Shown here piece by piece: positions 7,778-16,293 of a stretch of DNA of 64,000 nucleotides (position 1 is the first letter of the stretch; each line of letters starts with the position of its first letter). A program made the position numbers and the translations under genes. The stretch comes from Candidatus Peregrinibacteria bacterium (lineage in GTDB: Bacteria; Patescibacteriota; Gracilibacteria; UBA1369; LOWO2-01-FULL-3). Where the stretch lies: the NCBI GenBank assembly GCA_026395515.1, contig JAPLYN010000005.1, positions 175,521-239,520 of the forward strand, given 5' to 3'. The notes under the pieces were generated by a model, which did no database searches, had not been told where the DNA came from, and saw only the letters and a program-made list of their open reading frames with translations.

Positions 7778-8971
7778 ATGAAACCAGACATCAAAACTCT
7801 TCTAGATCGTGGCACGGTGGAAGTCATCGTTCGCAAGGACCTAGAGGAAAAATTAAAATCAGGCAAAAAATTAAAAGTTAAATTAGGAATTGATCCATCA
7901 GGAGCTGATCTGCATTTAGGTCACATGGTGGTAATTAAAAAATTAAGAGAATTCCAAGAAGCCGGACACCAGATTGATTTATTATTTGGAAATTTCACCG
8001 GACAAATAGGGGATCCAACAGACAAATTAAATGCCCGCAAACCAAAAACTCAATCAGAGCTTGAAGCAAACGCTGCAAAATATCTCGAACAAGCTGGAAA
8101 AATTCTTGATACTAAAAAGGCCAATATCGTTTGGAATGCTGACTGGCTCGGTAAATTAACTTTTGCTGACGTCACAAAACTCGCTCAGAGTTTTACAGTT
8201 CAACAAATGCTACACCGCGATATGTACCAGGAAAGAATTAAAAAGAATGCTGAAATTTACATGCACGAATTTTTGTATCCACTTATGCAAGGTTACGATT
8301 CAGTAGCCCTAAATTCAGATCTTGAATTAGGTGGTACAGATCAAACTTTTAATCTTTTAGCAGGAAGAGTTATTCAAAAAGATTATGGTCAAGAACCGCA
8401 AAACGTACTCACAGTTCCACTTCTTGTTGGTACTGACGGTGTAAATAAAATGGGTAAGAGTTTAGACAACTACATCGGCGTAATTGAAACACCAAAAGAC
8501 ATGTACGGAAAAACCATGTCTGTGCCTGACAATTTAATTTTGAAATATTTCGAATTAACTACAGACTTAAGTTTGGAAGAAATTGCTAAGATCAAACAAG
8601 CTATGAGCGAAGGCGAAAATCCTCGTAATCTTAAGATGAAATTAGCGAGAGAAATCGTCGCTCTCTACCATAGCCGAACAGCTGCCGATCAAGCCGAAGC
8701 TGAATTTATCGAAATTTTTGCTAACAAAGGATTACCGGAAAATATTCCAGTACAGAAATTTGCAAATAAGAAGATGAACATCGTTGAGCTCCTATCAGAA
8801 TCAAAACTCGTAGCTTCCAAGGGCGAAGCTAGACGTTTGATCGAGGGTGGGGGAATAAGAGTAGATGGCAATAAAGTTGCCACACACGAAGAAGAAATCG
8901 ACCTCACAAATGAAAAGTTACTACAGGTAGGCAAACGCAAATTTTTAAAAGTAATCGGCAATGCTAAATAG
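7778..8971 (+). CDS. tyrS: tyrosyl-tRNA synthetase
   Basis: 397 aa class I synthetase. The HIGH motif is HLGH at 46-49 within 'GIDPSGADLHLGH'; the KMSKS motif is KMGKS at 224-228. A C-terminal S4 RNA-binding domain occupies about 335-395. The length and motif spacing resemble the TyrZ-like subgroup. It overlaps recG by 11 nt. A TAAAAT hexamer at 7764-7769 ends 8 nt before the ATG and could place the transcript start almost on it, but no matching -35 is visible. Confidence 0.96.
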   Translation: MKPDIKTLLDRGTVEVIVRKDLEEKLKSGKKLKVKLGIDPSGADLHLGHMVVIKKLREFQEAGHQIDLLFGNFTGQIGDPTDKLNARKPKTQSELEANAAKYLEQAGKILDTKKANIVWNADWLGKLTFADVTKLAQSFTVQQMLHRDMYQERIKKNAEIYMHEFLYPLMQGYDSVALNSDLELGGTDQTFNLLAGRVIQKDYGQEPQNVLTVPLLVGTDGVNKMGKSLDNYIGVIETPKDMYGKTMSVPDNLILKYFELTTDLSLEEIAKIKQAMSEGENPRNLKMKLAREIVALYHSRTAADQAEAEFIEIFANKGLPENIPVQKFANKKMNIVELLSESKLVASKGEARRLIEGGGIRVDGNKVATHEEEIDLTNEKLLQVGKRKFLKVIGNAK

Positions 8972-11006
8972 AAGTTTAGCAAATGTGTTAAGGACTACAA
9001 AAAAGCATCTATCTTTACTCGAAGAACTCGGCGTAAAAAATGTGAAAGATTTTTTGATGTATTTTCCTCGTACATACAATGACGCCAGCGAATTCACTCA
9101 AATTATCGATGTCAGAACAGATGAAATAAACGTCATCAAAGGAAAACTAAGCAATCTATTTAACATGAGCACTAGGACAGGAGTAAAAATCACTCGTGGA
9201 CTTTTTACTGACGAATCCGGCTCAATCCAAGTCGTATGGTTCAATCAGCCACATCTTACAAAGATGCTTCCAAGAAACAAAGACATTATCCTCAGCGGAA
9301 AGGCCAAACTTTCCATGGGCAAAATTTCACTTCAAGGACCATCCTATGAACTCATCAGCCAAAACAAAGAACAAATTCACACTGGACGCATCGTACCTGT
9401 CTATCACGAAACTGAAGGAATAAATTCCAAGTGGATGCGCGAAAAACTCAAACCTCTAGTCGACGAATGGCTAGGACTTTTCGAGGAATATATGCCCCAA
9501 GAAGTTCTTGATGAACACAAACTCATCGACTACAAAACAGCTATCAAAAATATTCATTTTCCAGAAGACGACGCCGTTTTAGATAAAGCTAAAGAACGCC
9601 TTTCTTTCGATGAACTTTTTCTTCTTCAATTAAAAGTTCTCCAGAAAAAATGGCATTGGCAAAACATCAGCGCCCAGGACGCAAAAAAGATGGAGATAAA
9701 AACAGAAGTAATTGCCGACTGTGTTTCCGGACTTTCCTTTGAACTCACCAACGCCCAGAAAAAAGTGATCAATGAAATTCTCGAGGACCTCAAACAACCA
9801 TTCCCAATGTCACGCCTCATTCAAGGTGACGTAGGTTCAGGTAAAACTATCGTCGCTGCCATAGCCGCGCTCAATGTAATCAAAAACGGCTTCCAGGTCG
9901 CCATTATGACCCCAACAGAAATCCTCGCCAAACAACACTATCAAACTTTTGTAAAAATTCTTACACGCTTTGGACTCAATATTCAATTCATTGCCGGCAG
10001 CACTTCTAAAGGTCAAAAAGACGACGTCGTAATGCAATTAAAAACAGGAACTTGCGATATCGTCATCGGTACACATTCTCTTATTCAAGAAGGAATTGGT
10101 TTCAAAAATCTCGGTCTCGCCATCATCGATGAACAACACCGCTTCGGCGTAAAACAAAGAGAAGTTCTCAAAAGCTACGGTTCTCCGCATCTATTAAATA
10201 TGACTGCGACACCGATTCCACGCACACTTGCCATCACAATTTACGGAGATCAAGACCTCTCTGTCATCGATGAAATGCCAAAAGGACGCCAAGAAATTCT
10301 CACAAAATTAGTACCTGAATCAAAACGTATCGAAGCCTATAGATGGATTGAGGATCAGGTAAACAAAGGACGCCAAGCCTTCGTAATTTGTCCTCTTATA
10401 GACGAATCCGACGTCCTCCAAGTGAAATCCGTCCTCAACGAATTTGCTTTCCTCAGCGAACATATTTTTCCAAAACTAAAACTCGGACTACTTCACGGAA
10501 AATTAAAACAGGAAGAGAAAGATAAAATCATGACCGACTTCAAAGACAATAAAATAAACATCCTCGTATCAACATCCGTAATCGAAGTTGGTATTGATGT
10601 CCCAAACGCTACAATCATGCTAATTGAGGGCTCAGAACGCTTCGGTTTATCGCAGCTACATCAGTTTAGAGGACGTGTAGGAAGAGGGGAGCACAAGTCC
10701 TACTGTTTCCTATTTACCGGAAATTTATCCGAAGAGGGAGCTAAGCGTATGAAAGCCATGGAAACATATTCCAGCGGATTTAAATTATCAGAAATTGATT
10801 TGGAACTTCGCGGACCAGGTGAAGTATACGGAGTGAAACAAAGTGGAATTCCTGACCTAAAGATGGCCAGCTTGACAGACTCCAAAACTATTGAAAAAGC
10901 TCGGGGAAGTGCTCAGAAGATTATAAACAAAGATCCATTATTGAAAACTTACGACAAACTCGCAGAAAAAATTGCTGCGTTACAAGAAATTTACGTTCAA
11001 GACTAA
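8961..11006 (+). CDS. recG: ATP-dependent DNA helicase RecG
   Basis: 681 aa, normal length. RecG remodels stalled replication forks and Holliday junctions. N-terminal wedge/OB domain, then helicase motifs: Walker A GDVGSGKT (289-296), DEQH (390-393), 'MTATPIPRTL', and 'QFRGRVGRG' (motif VI). It begins inside the end of tyrS (11-nt overlap). The C terminus has the expected 'LRGPGEVYGVKQSG' block. Confidence 0.97.
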   Translation: MLNRSLANVLRTTKKHLSLLEELGVKNVKDFLMYFPRTYNDASEFTQIIDVRTDEINVIKGKLSNLFNMSTRTGVKITRGLFTDESGSIQVVWFNQPHLTKMLPRNKDIILSGKAKLSMGKISLQGPSYELISQNKEQIHTGRIVPVYHETEGINSKWMREKLKPLVDEWLGLFEEYMPQEVLDEHKLIDYKTAIKNIHFPEDDAVLDKAKERLSFDELFLLQLKVLQKKWHWQNISAQDAKKMEIKTEVIADCVSGLSFELTNAQKKVINEILEDLKQPFPMSRLIQGDVGSGKTIVAAIAALNVIKNGFQVAIMTPTEILAKQHYQTFVKILTRFGLNIQFIAGSTSKGQKDDVVMQLKTGTCDIVIGTHSLIQEGIGFKNLGLAIIDEQHRFGVKQREVLKSYGSPHLLNMTATPIPRTLAITIYGDQDLSVIDEMPKGRQEILTKLVPESKRIEAYRWIEDQVNKGRQAFVICPLIDESDVLQVKSVLNEFAFLSEHIFPKLKLGLLHGKLKQEEKDKIMTDFKDNKINILVSTSVIEVGIDVPNATIMLIEGSERFGLSQLHQFRGRVGRGEHKSYCFLFTGNLSEEGAKRMKAMETYSSGFKLSEIDLELRGPGEVYGVKQSGIPDLKMASLTDSKTIEKARGSAQKIINKDPLLKTYDKLAEKIAALQEIYVQD

Positions 11007-11369
11007 AAAGCACAGAATCAAAACCAAAATTAAAAATCATACAAAAAGACCTAAACTAAGCCAAAAGAACATTCAACCCAGTTTCTAAACAAAACATCAG
11101 ACGACCCAAACGTCGTCTAGAATTTTTAAACGCGTTAAATCGAAAGAAAATATAGCCGAAATATAGAGAACCAAGCATAGAGCGCACATCATAAATATGA
11201 ATCCTAATTACAAACATCCTCGTCGGAAAAGCTGTCGACAACAAACGATAGTAAGTAACGCCCAACATTCACAAACAAAGTACTAAACATCAAAACAAAG
11301 CAAAGAACCCAGGTGTCAAGTAACCCCTCTCGAAAGCCGAATAACTTTGTACAAGGTACATTGTGCAAA
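11007..11369 (+). other. intergenic region of 363 nt without a convincing gene
   Basis: A-rich on the plus strand. It holds one hairpin followed by T5 (11099-11126) and an imperfect inverted repeat TTTGTACAA-GGTACA-TTGTGCAAA (11346-11369) that touches the stop codon of the next gene. A 70-codon minus-strand reading frame (11056-11268) has no recognisable domain and no promoter that I can see. I searched by eye for RNase P RNA, tmRNA, SRP RNA and tRNA signatures and found none. Confidence 0.6.
11099..11126 (+). terminator. candidate intrinsic terminator downstream of recG
   Basis: Perfect 7-bp stem AGACGAC/GTCGTCT with a 6-nt loop, followed after 2-3 nt by TTTTT. It lies about 93 nt after the recG stop. 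The T-run is short and slightly offset, so confidence is moderate. Confidence 0.5.
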
Positions 11370-12737
11370 CTAAACTTCATCTATAGATATTTTATCCCCT
11401 TCAAGTAGCCTTCTTCTAAGCCCCGCTATATTATCTTCTTTCTCAAAGTAAGTACTTAAAGCTTCAATCTTCTTATAATAAGTGGAATACTTTTCACTTG
11501 GTTGTTCCAAAACTTTTACCATAGCATTTATCACTTCCCTATTTTCTCCCTCAATTTTATAACCACGAGACTTTCCACTACCTAATAATTTCTTACCAAA
11601 TTTAACTAACATCGCATCAGGAATTTTATTCAAATTATCATTATCATCAGCGACTTGACCAATTTTTTCAGTTAAATAAGAATCTAAATAACGGCCATCC
11701 AAAGCGCCAGAAAGGCTACCAAAATCTACACGATAGTAACCATTTTCAGAATGTTTATCCGCAATATAATATACAAACTCTTGAGTTTGATCATTTTTAT
11801 AAACACTTACTTCCATTGGAAATTTTTCTGGACCAACAAGCACAGAAGCACCACCATCATGCATATCGAAATGGAAATTATCTGACTTCACAGTTGATAA
11901 AGCTTGTTGAATATCAGATTTATTTTCTACAGGTTTGTCGTTAGGCTGAGGGGAAATAGTGACCTTAACTTCCACGGCAATAGGAGCATCAGCTACGTTA
12001 GCCTTATGCTCTTCACATTCCTTTTGCAAATCTTTATCTCCTGAATCCTTAGCAACTTGATCATTTAATTCATCATTTTTCTTATTAAATTCATCTTTAG
12101 TAATTTCTCCTTTTTGAAATTTCTCAATATTTTCTTGTTTCTCTTTCCAGTACTTTTCTACTACAGCTTTTTGTTCAGGTGTAGCAGTAGCACTAGCAGC
12201 CAAATTAGCTACCTTAGTGGTATATCTCATTTCTTTTGCAACACTTACAAATCCCTCACGAAGAACTTTTGCTTCATCTTTATCTTTCACATAACCCACA
12301 AGGGCAAGATCAACTCTCTCACAAAGAGCAGAATACTCTTTAGGATCTTTCTTTCTCAGCATTCTATTCTGAGCATAATCCTTCAACTTACCAACATCGT
12401 CTCTAAACGCAGGATTTATGATAATAGCCTCTCTTGAAACACCGGTAAGAGCATTAATTTGATTCAGAAAATGTTCTTGAGGACGAGCATTAAAATTTGC
12501 CGAAATTCTCAAGAAATCGACTGGATTCTTACCAACATCAAGCATAGAACTCAACTCCTTAACTCTCCTTTTATCTATAACTTTAGTCAGTTCATCAGCC
12601 ATTAAATCAGCTCTAGCCCCCAAACCTTCTCCCAATTTTTTAGCAACATCTAAACGATTAGGCTGAGCTTCCTTCGCAGGTGCAGCATCAGTTGGTATAA
12701 CTTCCGGGCTAGCATTTTTACCAGGATTTGGAGCCAT
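11370..12737 (-). CDS. hypothetical protein of 455 aa
   Basis: No family recognised. The N terminus is Pro/Ala-rich and looks disordered (1-30). Residues about 30-200 are helical and charged. Residues about 200-260 form a likely coiled coil rich in Lys/Glu. Residues 260-455 contain a mixed alpha/beta region with 'GGASVLVGPEKFPMEV' and 'YYIADKHSENGYYRVDFG'. There is no signal peptide or membrane segment, so it is probably cytoplasmic. It has its own extended -10 promoter that overlaps the end of the Elp3 gene. Confidence 0.75.
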   Translation of the reverse strand: MAPNPGKNASPEVIPTDAAPAKEAQPNRLDVAKKLGEGLGARADLMADELTKVIDKRRVKELSSMLDVGKNPVDFLRISANFNARPQEHFLNQINALTGVSREAIIINPAFRDDVGKLKDYAQNRMLRKKDPKEYSALCERVDLALVGYVKDKDEAKVLREGFVSVAKEMRYTTKVANLAASATATPEQKAVVEKYWKEKQENIEKFQKGEITKDEFNKKNDELNDQVAKDSGDKDLQKECEEHKANVADAPIAVEVKVTISPQPNDKPVENKSDIQQALSTVKSDNFHFDMHDGGASVLVGPEKFPMEVSVYKNDQTQEFVYYIADKHSENGYYRVDFGSLSGALDGRYLDSYLTEKIGQVADDNDNLNKIPDAMLVKFGKKLLGSGKSRGYKIEGENREVINAMVKVLEQPSEKYSTYYKKIEALSTYFEKEDNIAGLRRRLLEGDKISIDEV

Positions 12738-12760
12738 AAATATAATTAACAGTTCTGCTA

Positions 12761-12769
12761 ATTATACCA
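12761..12769 (-). promoter_or_regulatory. extended -10 (TGGTATAAT) for the 455-aa protein gene
   Basis: Minus-strand TGGTATAAT overlaps the stop codon of the Elp3 gene. The predicted start is near 12754, with the ATG at 12737. The -35 (TGGAAC, 12784-12789) is poor, as expected when an extended -10 is present. Confidence 0.5.
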
Positions 12770-14471
12770 TTTTTACCATATAAGTTCCAGTAAGTTTATA
12801 GCCTTTTTTGGCATAATACTCACGTGTTCCAATACCGGCAATTACCGCCATTTTCTTATATCCAGCCTCCTTCGCCATTCTTTCAGCATCCTTCATCAAT
12901 CTCGTCCCCCACCCTACGTGTTGTTTTTCACCTTTTTCTTTATTGCCAATGGCAATTTGTTTTCCATACACATGCACCTCACGAATGAGTGCGGCACCTT
13001 TTAGCTCAGGAATAAAAGTCTTTTTAGGGAATCTCAAACGAAGCAAAGCCACAAGTTTATCTTGCTTCACATCTTCATATGACATAAAAAATTCTTGGCC
13101 TCCTTGAGCCATATATTTACGTACCACGAGTTCTACATGGGTGGGATCTACAATTGTATTCTGAATTTCGCGAGCTCTAATATCACGACAAGGTTTACCC
13201 ATCTTTTTAAGTCTTTCCTCGAGAATTTGGCGAATATTTGAAGACTTAAATCCAGACTCAATATCAGTAGAAGGAATATCGCGAGCGATACGATCGATAC
13301 GACACCATTCCGGCACATCCTTAATTTCCTGAAGTAAAATATCTTCTAAAGTTTTATCATCATAGGTATTAAACAAGCCTTTTCTATAAATAGATGAAAG
13401 AATAGATTTCGGCACCACCACACATGGATAAATCTTCAAATAATCCGGTTGATACTTGTCATCGGCAAAAAGTTCACCAACCATTTTCTTATCAATTTCA
13501 GGAGTAGATCCTGGCAAATTCGGCATCATATGATAACTGATTTTAAAACCAGCATCCTTTAGTAAAGCAGTCGCTTCCACCACCGATTTCAAATCATGAC
13601 CTCGTTTAGTAATTTCTTGCACTCTATCATCAGTAGTTTGCACACCAATTTCCACTTTAGTTACGCCAAGATAGCGCAATCTTTTTACTTCTTCGTCATT
13701 AATAAAATCTGACCTCGTCTCGATATTTATTCCAATACAACGAACATCAGCCGTCTCATTTTCTTTCACAATTTGTTCCCAAGTCTGATTTTTTTTATTA
13801 AGAGGCTTAAGAATCACAGTATTCACTTTATCGCTACCATAAGCACTATCCACCGTTTCTTCCCTCACAATATCCTCCATTCTATCTGTCTTACCATGAT
13901 CAGTTTGCAAATAAAATTCATTCATCGCCTGCAAACATTTTTTCAAAAACCAAATTTGATAACGTTTAGTATAAGCACTCCAAGTACCACCAAGCACACG
14001 CAATTCTACCTTGGAAACTTCGTGACCAGTAATACTCAAAGCCTTCAGCCTCACAAACACCTGAGTGTAAGGATTAAATCTCTGACGAAAAGCTCTCTGC
14101 GCAGCCGGCTGGCTCGGCAAATAACTCTTCGGCATACGAACATCAGTAGGACAATAAATACATTTACCAGGACAAGGAAATGGCTTCATCAGCACAGTCA
14201 CCGGCGCCACACCACTCATGGTGCGAACACTTCTTTTCTGAATCAAGCTAAGCAGTTCCATGTTCTTTTCAATCTTTCCTTCCTTCACAAGATCAGTATA
14301 AGCCTTGATGAAAAACAGATTATGGAAAATCTTTCCCTTAAATTCCTTCATCATCCCATTACGAAACTTTTCAAATTCATGACGATCTTTGAAATGCTTC
14401 TTAGCAGCTCTCTCAATAATGACTCGAGCTAATACCTGATTGTCCTTTAAATCGAGTTTTGCGAAATCCAT
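12762..14471 (-). CDS. Elp3-family radical SAM/GNAT tRNA U34-modifying enzyme
   Basis: 569 aa, the size of Elp3. Elp3 builds the carboxymethyl group at C5 of wobble uridine (cm5U34) using acetyl-CoA and SAM. The radical SAM cluster ligands are Cys100, Cys104 and Cys107 in 'PCPGKCIYC', followed by the Elp3 markers 'MPKSYL' and 'RFNPYTQV'. The middle contains 'VEIGVQTTDD' and 'YHMMPNLPGSTPE'. The C-terminal GNAT domain (about 430-569) has the acetyl-CoA loop 'GWGTRLM' and 'REYYAKKGYKL'. It is standalone, without other Elongator subunits. A Trm9-like methyltransferase gene lies about 1.1 kb upstream on the other strand. Confidence 0.92.
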   Translation of the reverse strand: MDFAKLDLKDNQVLARVIIERAAKKHFKDRHEFEKFRNGMMKEFKGKIFHNLFFIKAYTDLVKEGKIEKNMELLSLIQKRSVRTMSGVAPVTVLMKPFPCPGKCIYCPTDVRMPKSYLPSQPAAQRAFRQRFNPYTQVFVRLKALSITGHEVSKVELRVLGGTWSAYTKRYQIWFLKKCLQAMNEFYLQTDHGKTDRMEDIVREETVDSAYGSDKVNTVILKPLNKKNQTWEQIVKENETADVRCIGINIETRSDFINDEEVKRLRYLGVTKVEIGVQTTDDRVQEITKRGHDLKSVVEATALLKDAGFKISYHMMPNLPGSTPEIDKKMVGELFADDKYQPDYLKIYPCVVVPKSILSSIYRKGLFNTYDDKTLEDILLQEIKDVPEWCRIDRIARDIPSTDIESGFKSSNIRQILEERLKKMGKPCRDIRAREIQNTIVDPTHVELVVRKYMAQGGQEFFMSYEDVKQDKLVALLRLRFPKKTFIPELKGAALIREVHVYGKQIAIGNKEKGEKQHVGWGTRLMKDAERMAKEAGYKKMAVIAGIGTREYYAKKGYKLTGTYMVKMV

Positions 14472-14478
14472 AATTTGC

Positions 14479-14490
14479 TTTATAGCAAAA
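14479..14490 (-). promoter_or_regulatory. extended -10 (TTTTGC-TATAAA) for the Elp3 gene, leaderless arrangement
   Basis: Minus-strand TGC-TATAAA (hexamer 14479-14484) ends 7 nt before the ATG at 14471, so transcription would start at or next to the A of the ATG. The same bases also form a 6-bp inverted repeat (TTTGCT/AGCAAA). Confidence 0.5.
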
Positions 14491-14508
14491 GGATTTTAGC
14501 ACATCTGA

Positions 14509-15564
14509 CTAGATTCTCAACATCGCTTTAGCTGCTTCGTAATTTTTGCCAAGACGAGTAGGATAATCTTCCGCAGGAGACTCTAACTTCTCACCCTTTT
14601 TCTTCTTCTTATTTCTTTCATTAATACGAGCATTTTCTTTTTTTACGGCAAGTTGCCAATTTCCATTATAGAAAGAGGCAAAATCCTCAGTTTTACCTTC
14701 CAGAGGAAAAAGATCTTGGAAATTATCCGGATCCTTTTCAATCATAAAAGCTAAAAACAATTTCACTGAATTTTTAGGTGTAAGAGTTTGCCCCTCCGTC
14801 ATCCAAAGATTTTGTCGCGCCTTGAGTCCCGCACCATGCATTAAAATATGGAACAAACTAAGAGAATAAGCCTTCTGATTACCTTGATATCTAAAAAGCG
14901 AAAACTGATCAAATCTTCCGTTGCCTGATTCTGTTTTGGCACAAGCAAGCATCATTGCCACAATCTGATCCTCTGTAGTTTTTTTTAATAATTCCACAAT
15001 GAAGCGTCCATAAATCGGGTCTTTCTGTATTTCCTTAATGGCATCTCTACAGTCATCAATAAATTTTTCATCTGTTAATCCTTCTGCCGGGGAATGATGA
15101 GGTGGAATAATAATCCATTTACCAGGATGCAAATCATTACCTGAAATATTAAAACCTTTAATTTTTGATTTAGATAAATCTTTCAAATAAGAAAAAAATG
15201 GAAACCTCGACAATTTTTCTGTAATCACCGCGAAAGAATCCGCCTCTTGAACCAGATAATAATTAATACCAACATCATGCCTCATTATAATCCCCTCACC
15301 CATCTTCATCGTTCTTAAAGCCTTCTCCTCATCTGGAAATTCTCCATTAGGATATTTGGCGACATAACTATCCGTAAACTTTTTACTATCATAACGCGCA
15401 TCAACATTCATAATAGCCAAATTTCTTCTAGAATCGATGGACTTAGCTTTTAAAACCTTCTTAGCCTCTAAATGTTCAGCCTTAACCACAGGTTTCTCAA
15501 CCTTTCTTGTTTTTTCTACAACTTTTGCTCGGCCACCTTTTTCGAAAGCCGGAGGTTTTCCCAT
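14509..15564 (-). CDS. LysM-like plus lysozyme/transglycosylase-like protein
   Basis: 351 aa from the ATG at 15564 ('MGKPPAFEKGG'); an ATG at 15606 would add 14 residues and is also possible. A basic, disordered N terminus (1-60) is followed by a LysM-like segment at about 102-154 ('YYLVQEADSFAVI' ... 'NDLHPGKWIIIP'). The C-terminal half resembles a lysozyme-like fold: Glu212 in 'AKTESGNGRF' is the candidate general acid, and 'FASFYNGNW' and 'TRLGKNYEAAK' match its later helices. It would bind or cut peptidoglycan, yet no signal peptide is visible. Family assignment is by motif only. Confidence 0.6.
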   Translation of the reverse strand: MGKPPAFEKGGRAKVVEKTRKVEKPVVKAEHLEAKKVLKAKSIDSRRNLAIMNVDARYDSKKFTDSYVAKYPNGEFPDEEKALRTMKMGEGIIMRHDVGINYYLVQEADSFAVITEKLSRFPFFSYLKDLSKSKIKGFNISGNDLHPGKWIIIPPHHSPAEGLTDEKFIDDCRDAIKEIQKDPIYGRFIVELLKKTTEDQIVAMMLACAKTESGNGRFDQFSLFRYQGNQKAYSLSLFHILMHGAGLKARQNLWMTEGQTLTPKNSVKLFLAFMIEKDPDNFQDLFPLEGKTEDFASFYNGNWQLAVKKENARINERNKKKKKGEKLESPAEDYPTRLGKNYEAAKAMLRI

Positions 15565-15593
15565 TTGGTATTCCAATTTCGTTAATTTATCTC

Positions 15594-15599
15594 TATATT
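15594..15599 (+). promoter_or_regulatory. -10 box (TATATT) for the Trm9-like gene, leaderless arrangement
   Basis: TATATT ends 7 nt before the ATG at 15607; the -35 candidate TTCCAA (15571-15576) is 17 nt upstream. Transcription would begin at or within a nucleotide of the start codon. The divergent LysM gene shares this region. Confidence 0.45.
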
Positions 15600-15606
15600 T
15601 TAGCAT

Positions 15607-16293
15607 ATGAAAGACAAAATCGCAAAGGAGCTGATGACAAAAGTCATTAAAGACTACGACGAAATTGCTGAAGAATTCGACAACACTAGAAATCAACCCT
15701 GGAAGGAATTCGAAATTTTTCTGAAATACATAGGAAACGACGAGAAAATCGCTGATTTGGGCTGCGGAAATGGTAGATTATTCGAATTTTTGAAGAAAAA
15801 TCGCCAAATTCAGTACGTTGGAGTAGATAACAGTAAAAACCTCCTCGAGCTCGCAAAGAAGAAATATAAGAACAACACCAACGCTAAATTCCTAGAAGGA
15901 GACCTAATAAATACAAACCTGGAAACTAATTCTGTAGATGCCATCACTGCCATCGCTTCCTTCCATCACCTGCCTGGCAAGGATACAAGAAAAAAGTCTC
16001 TCCAAGAAATACACAGAATTCTCAAAGACGAAGGCATCCTTATCATCAGCGTCTGGAATTTATTTCAGGACAAGTATAAAAAATACGTTTGGAAAGCTCG
16101 TCTCAAACATATAGTATCTTTAGGAAAATATGATTGGCGCGATACCATGATTCCTTGGGGAAAAACCAGCATTGATAGATATTACTACGCCTTCAAAACT
16201 ACCGAACTAAAACAATTACTAGAAACCCACGGCTTCAAAGTTTTGGAAACCGTCATTGATAACAATTTCGTTTTCATATGTCAGAAACAATAA
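15607..16293 (+). CDS. Trm9/ALKBH8-like class I SAM methyltransferase
   Basis: 228 aa. The N terminus 'YDEIA...F..TRNQPW' (17-32) matches the YNEIAPHFSxTRxxPW opening of Trm9-type enzymes. SAM motif I is 'ADLGCGNGRL' (49-58). The post-motif 'FHHLPGKDTRKKSLQEIHRIL' region, 'SVWN', and the late pair 'MIPW' (181-184) and 'RYYYAF' (191-196) correspond to the 'F/VPW' and 'RYYH' elements of Trm9. Trm9 methylates cm5U34 to mcm5U34, the step after Elp3. The comparison is from memory of the family; a generic methyltransferase remains possible. It overlaps the glycosyltransferase gene by 16 nt. Confidence 0.72.
   Translation: MKDKIAKELMTKVIKDYDEIAEEFDNTRNQPWKEFEIFLKYIGNDEKIADLGCGNGRLFEFLKKNRQIQYVGVDNSKNLLELAKKKYKNNTNAKFLEGDLINTNLETNSVDAITAIASFHHLPGKDTRKKSLQEIHRILKDEGILIISVWNLFQDKYKKYVWKARLKHIVSLGKYDWRDTMIPWGKTSIDRYYYAFKTTELKQLLETHGFKVLETVIDNNFVFICQKQ

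Noticed and set aside
11056-11268. 70-codon minus-strand reading frame after recG
   Set aside because: No domain, no promoter or ribosome-binding site seen, and it runs through the candidate recG terminator hairpin. Described only within the intergenic entry.
13773-14432. 219-codon plus-strand frame inside the Elp3 gene
   Set aside because: Its translation is His/Thr/Ser/Leu-rich and repetitive, typical of the antisense of a real gene; the opposite strand encodes intact Elp3 motifs.
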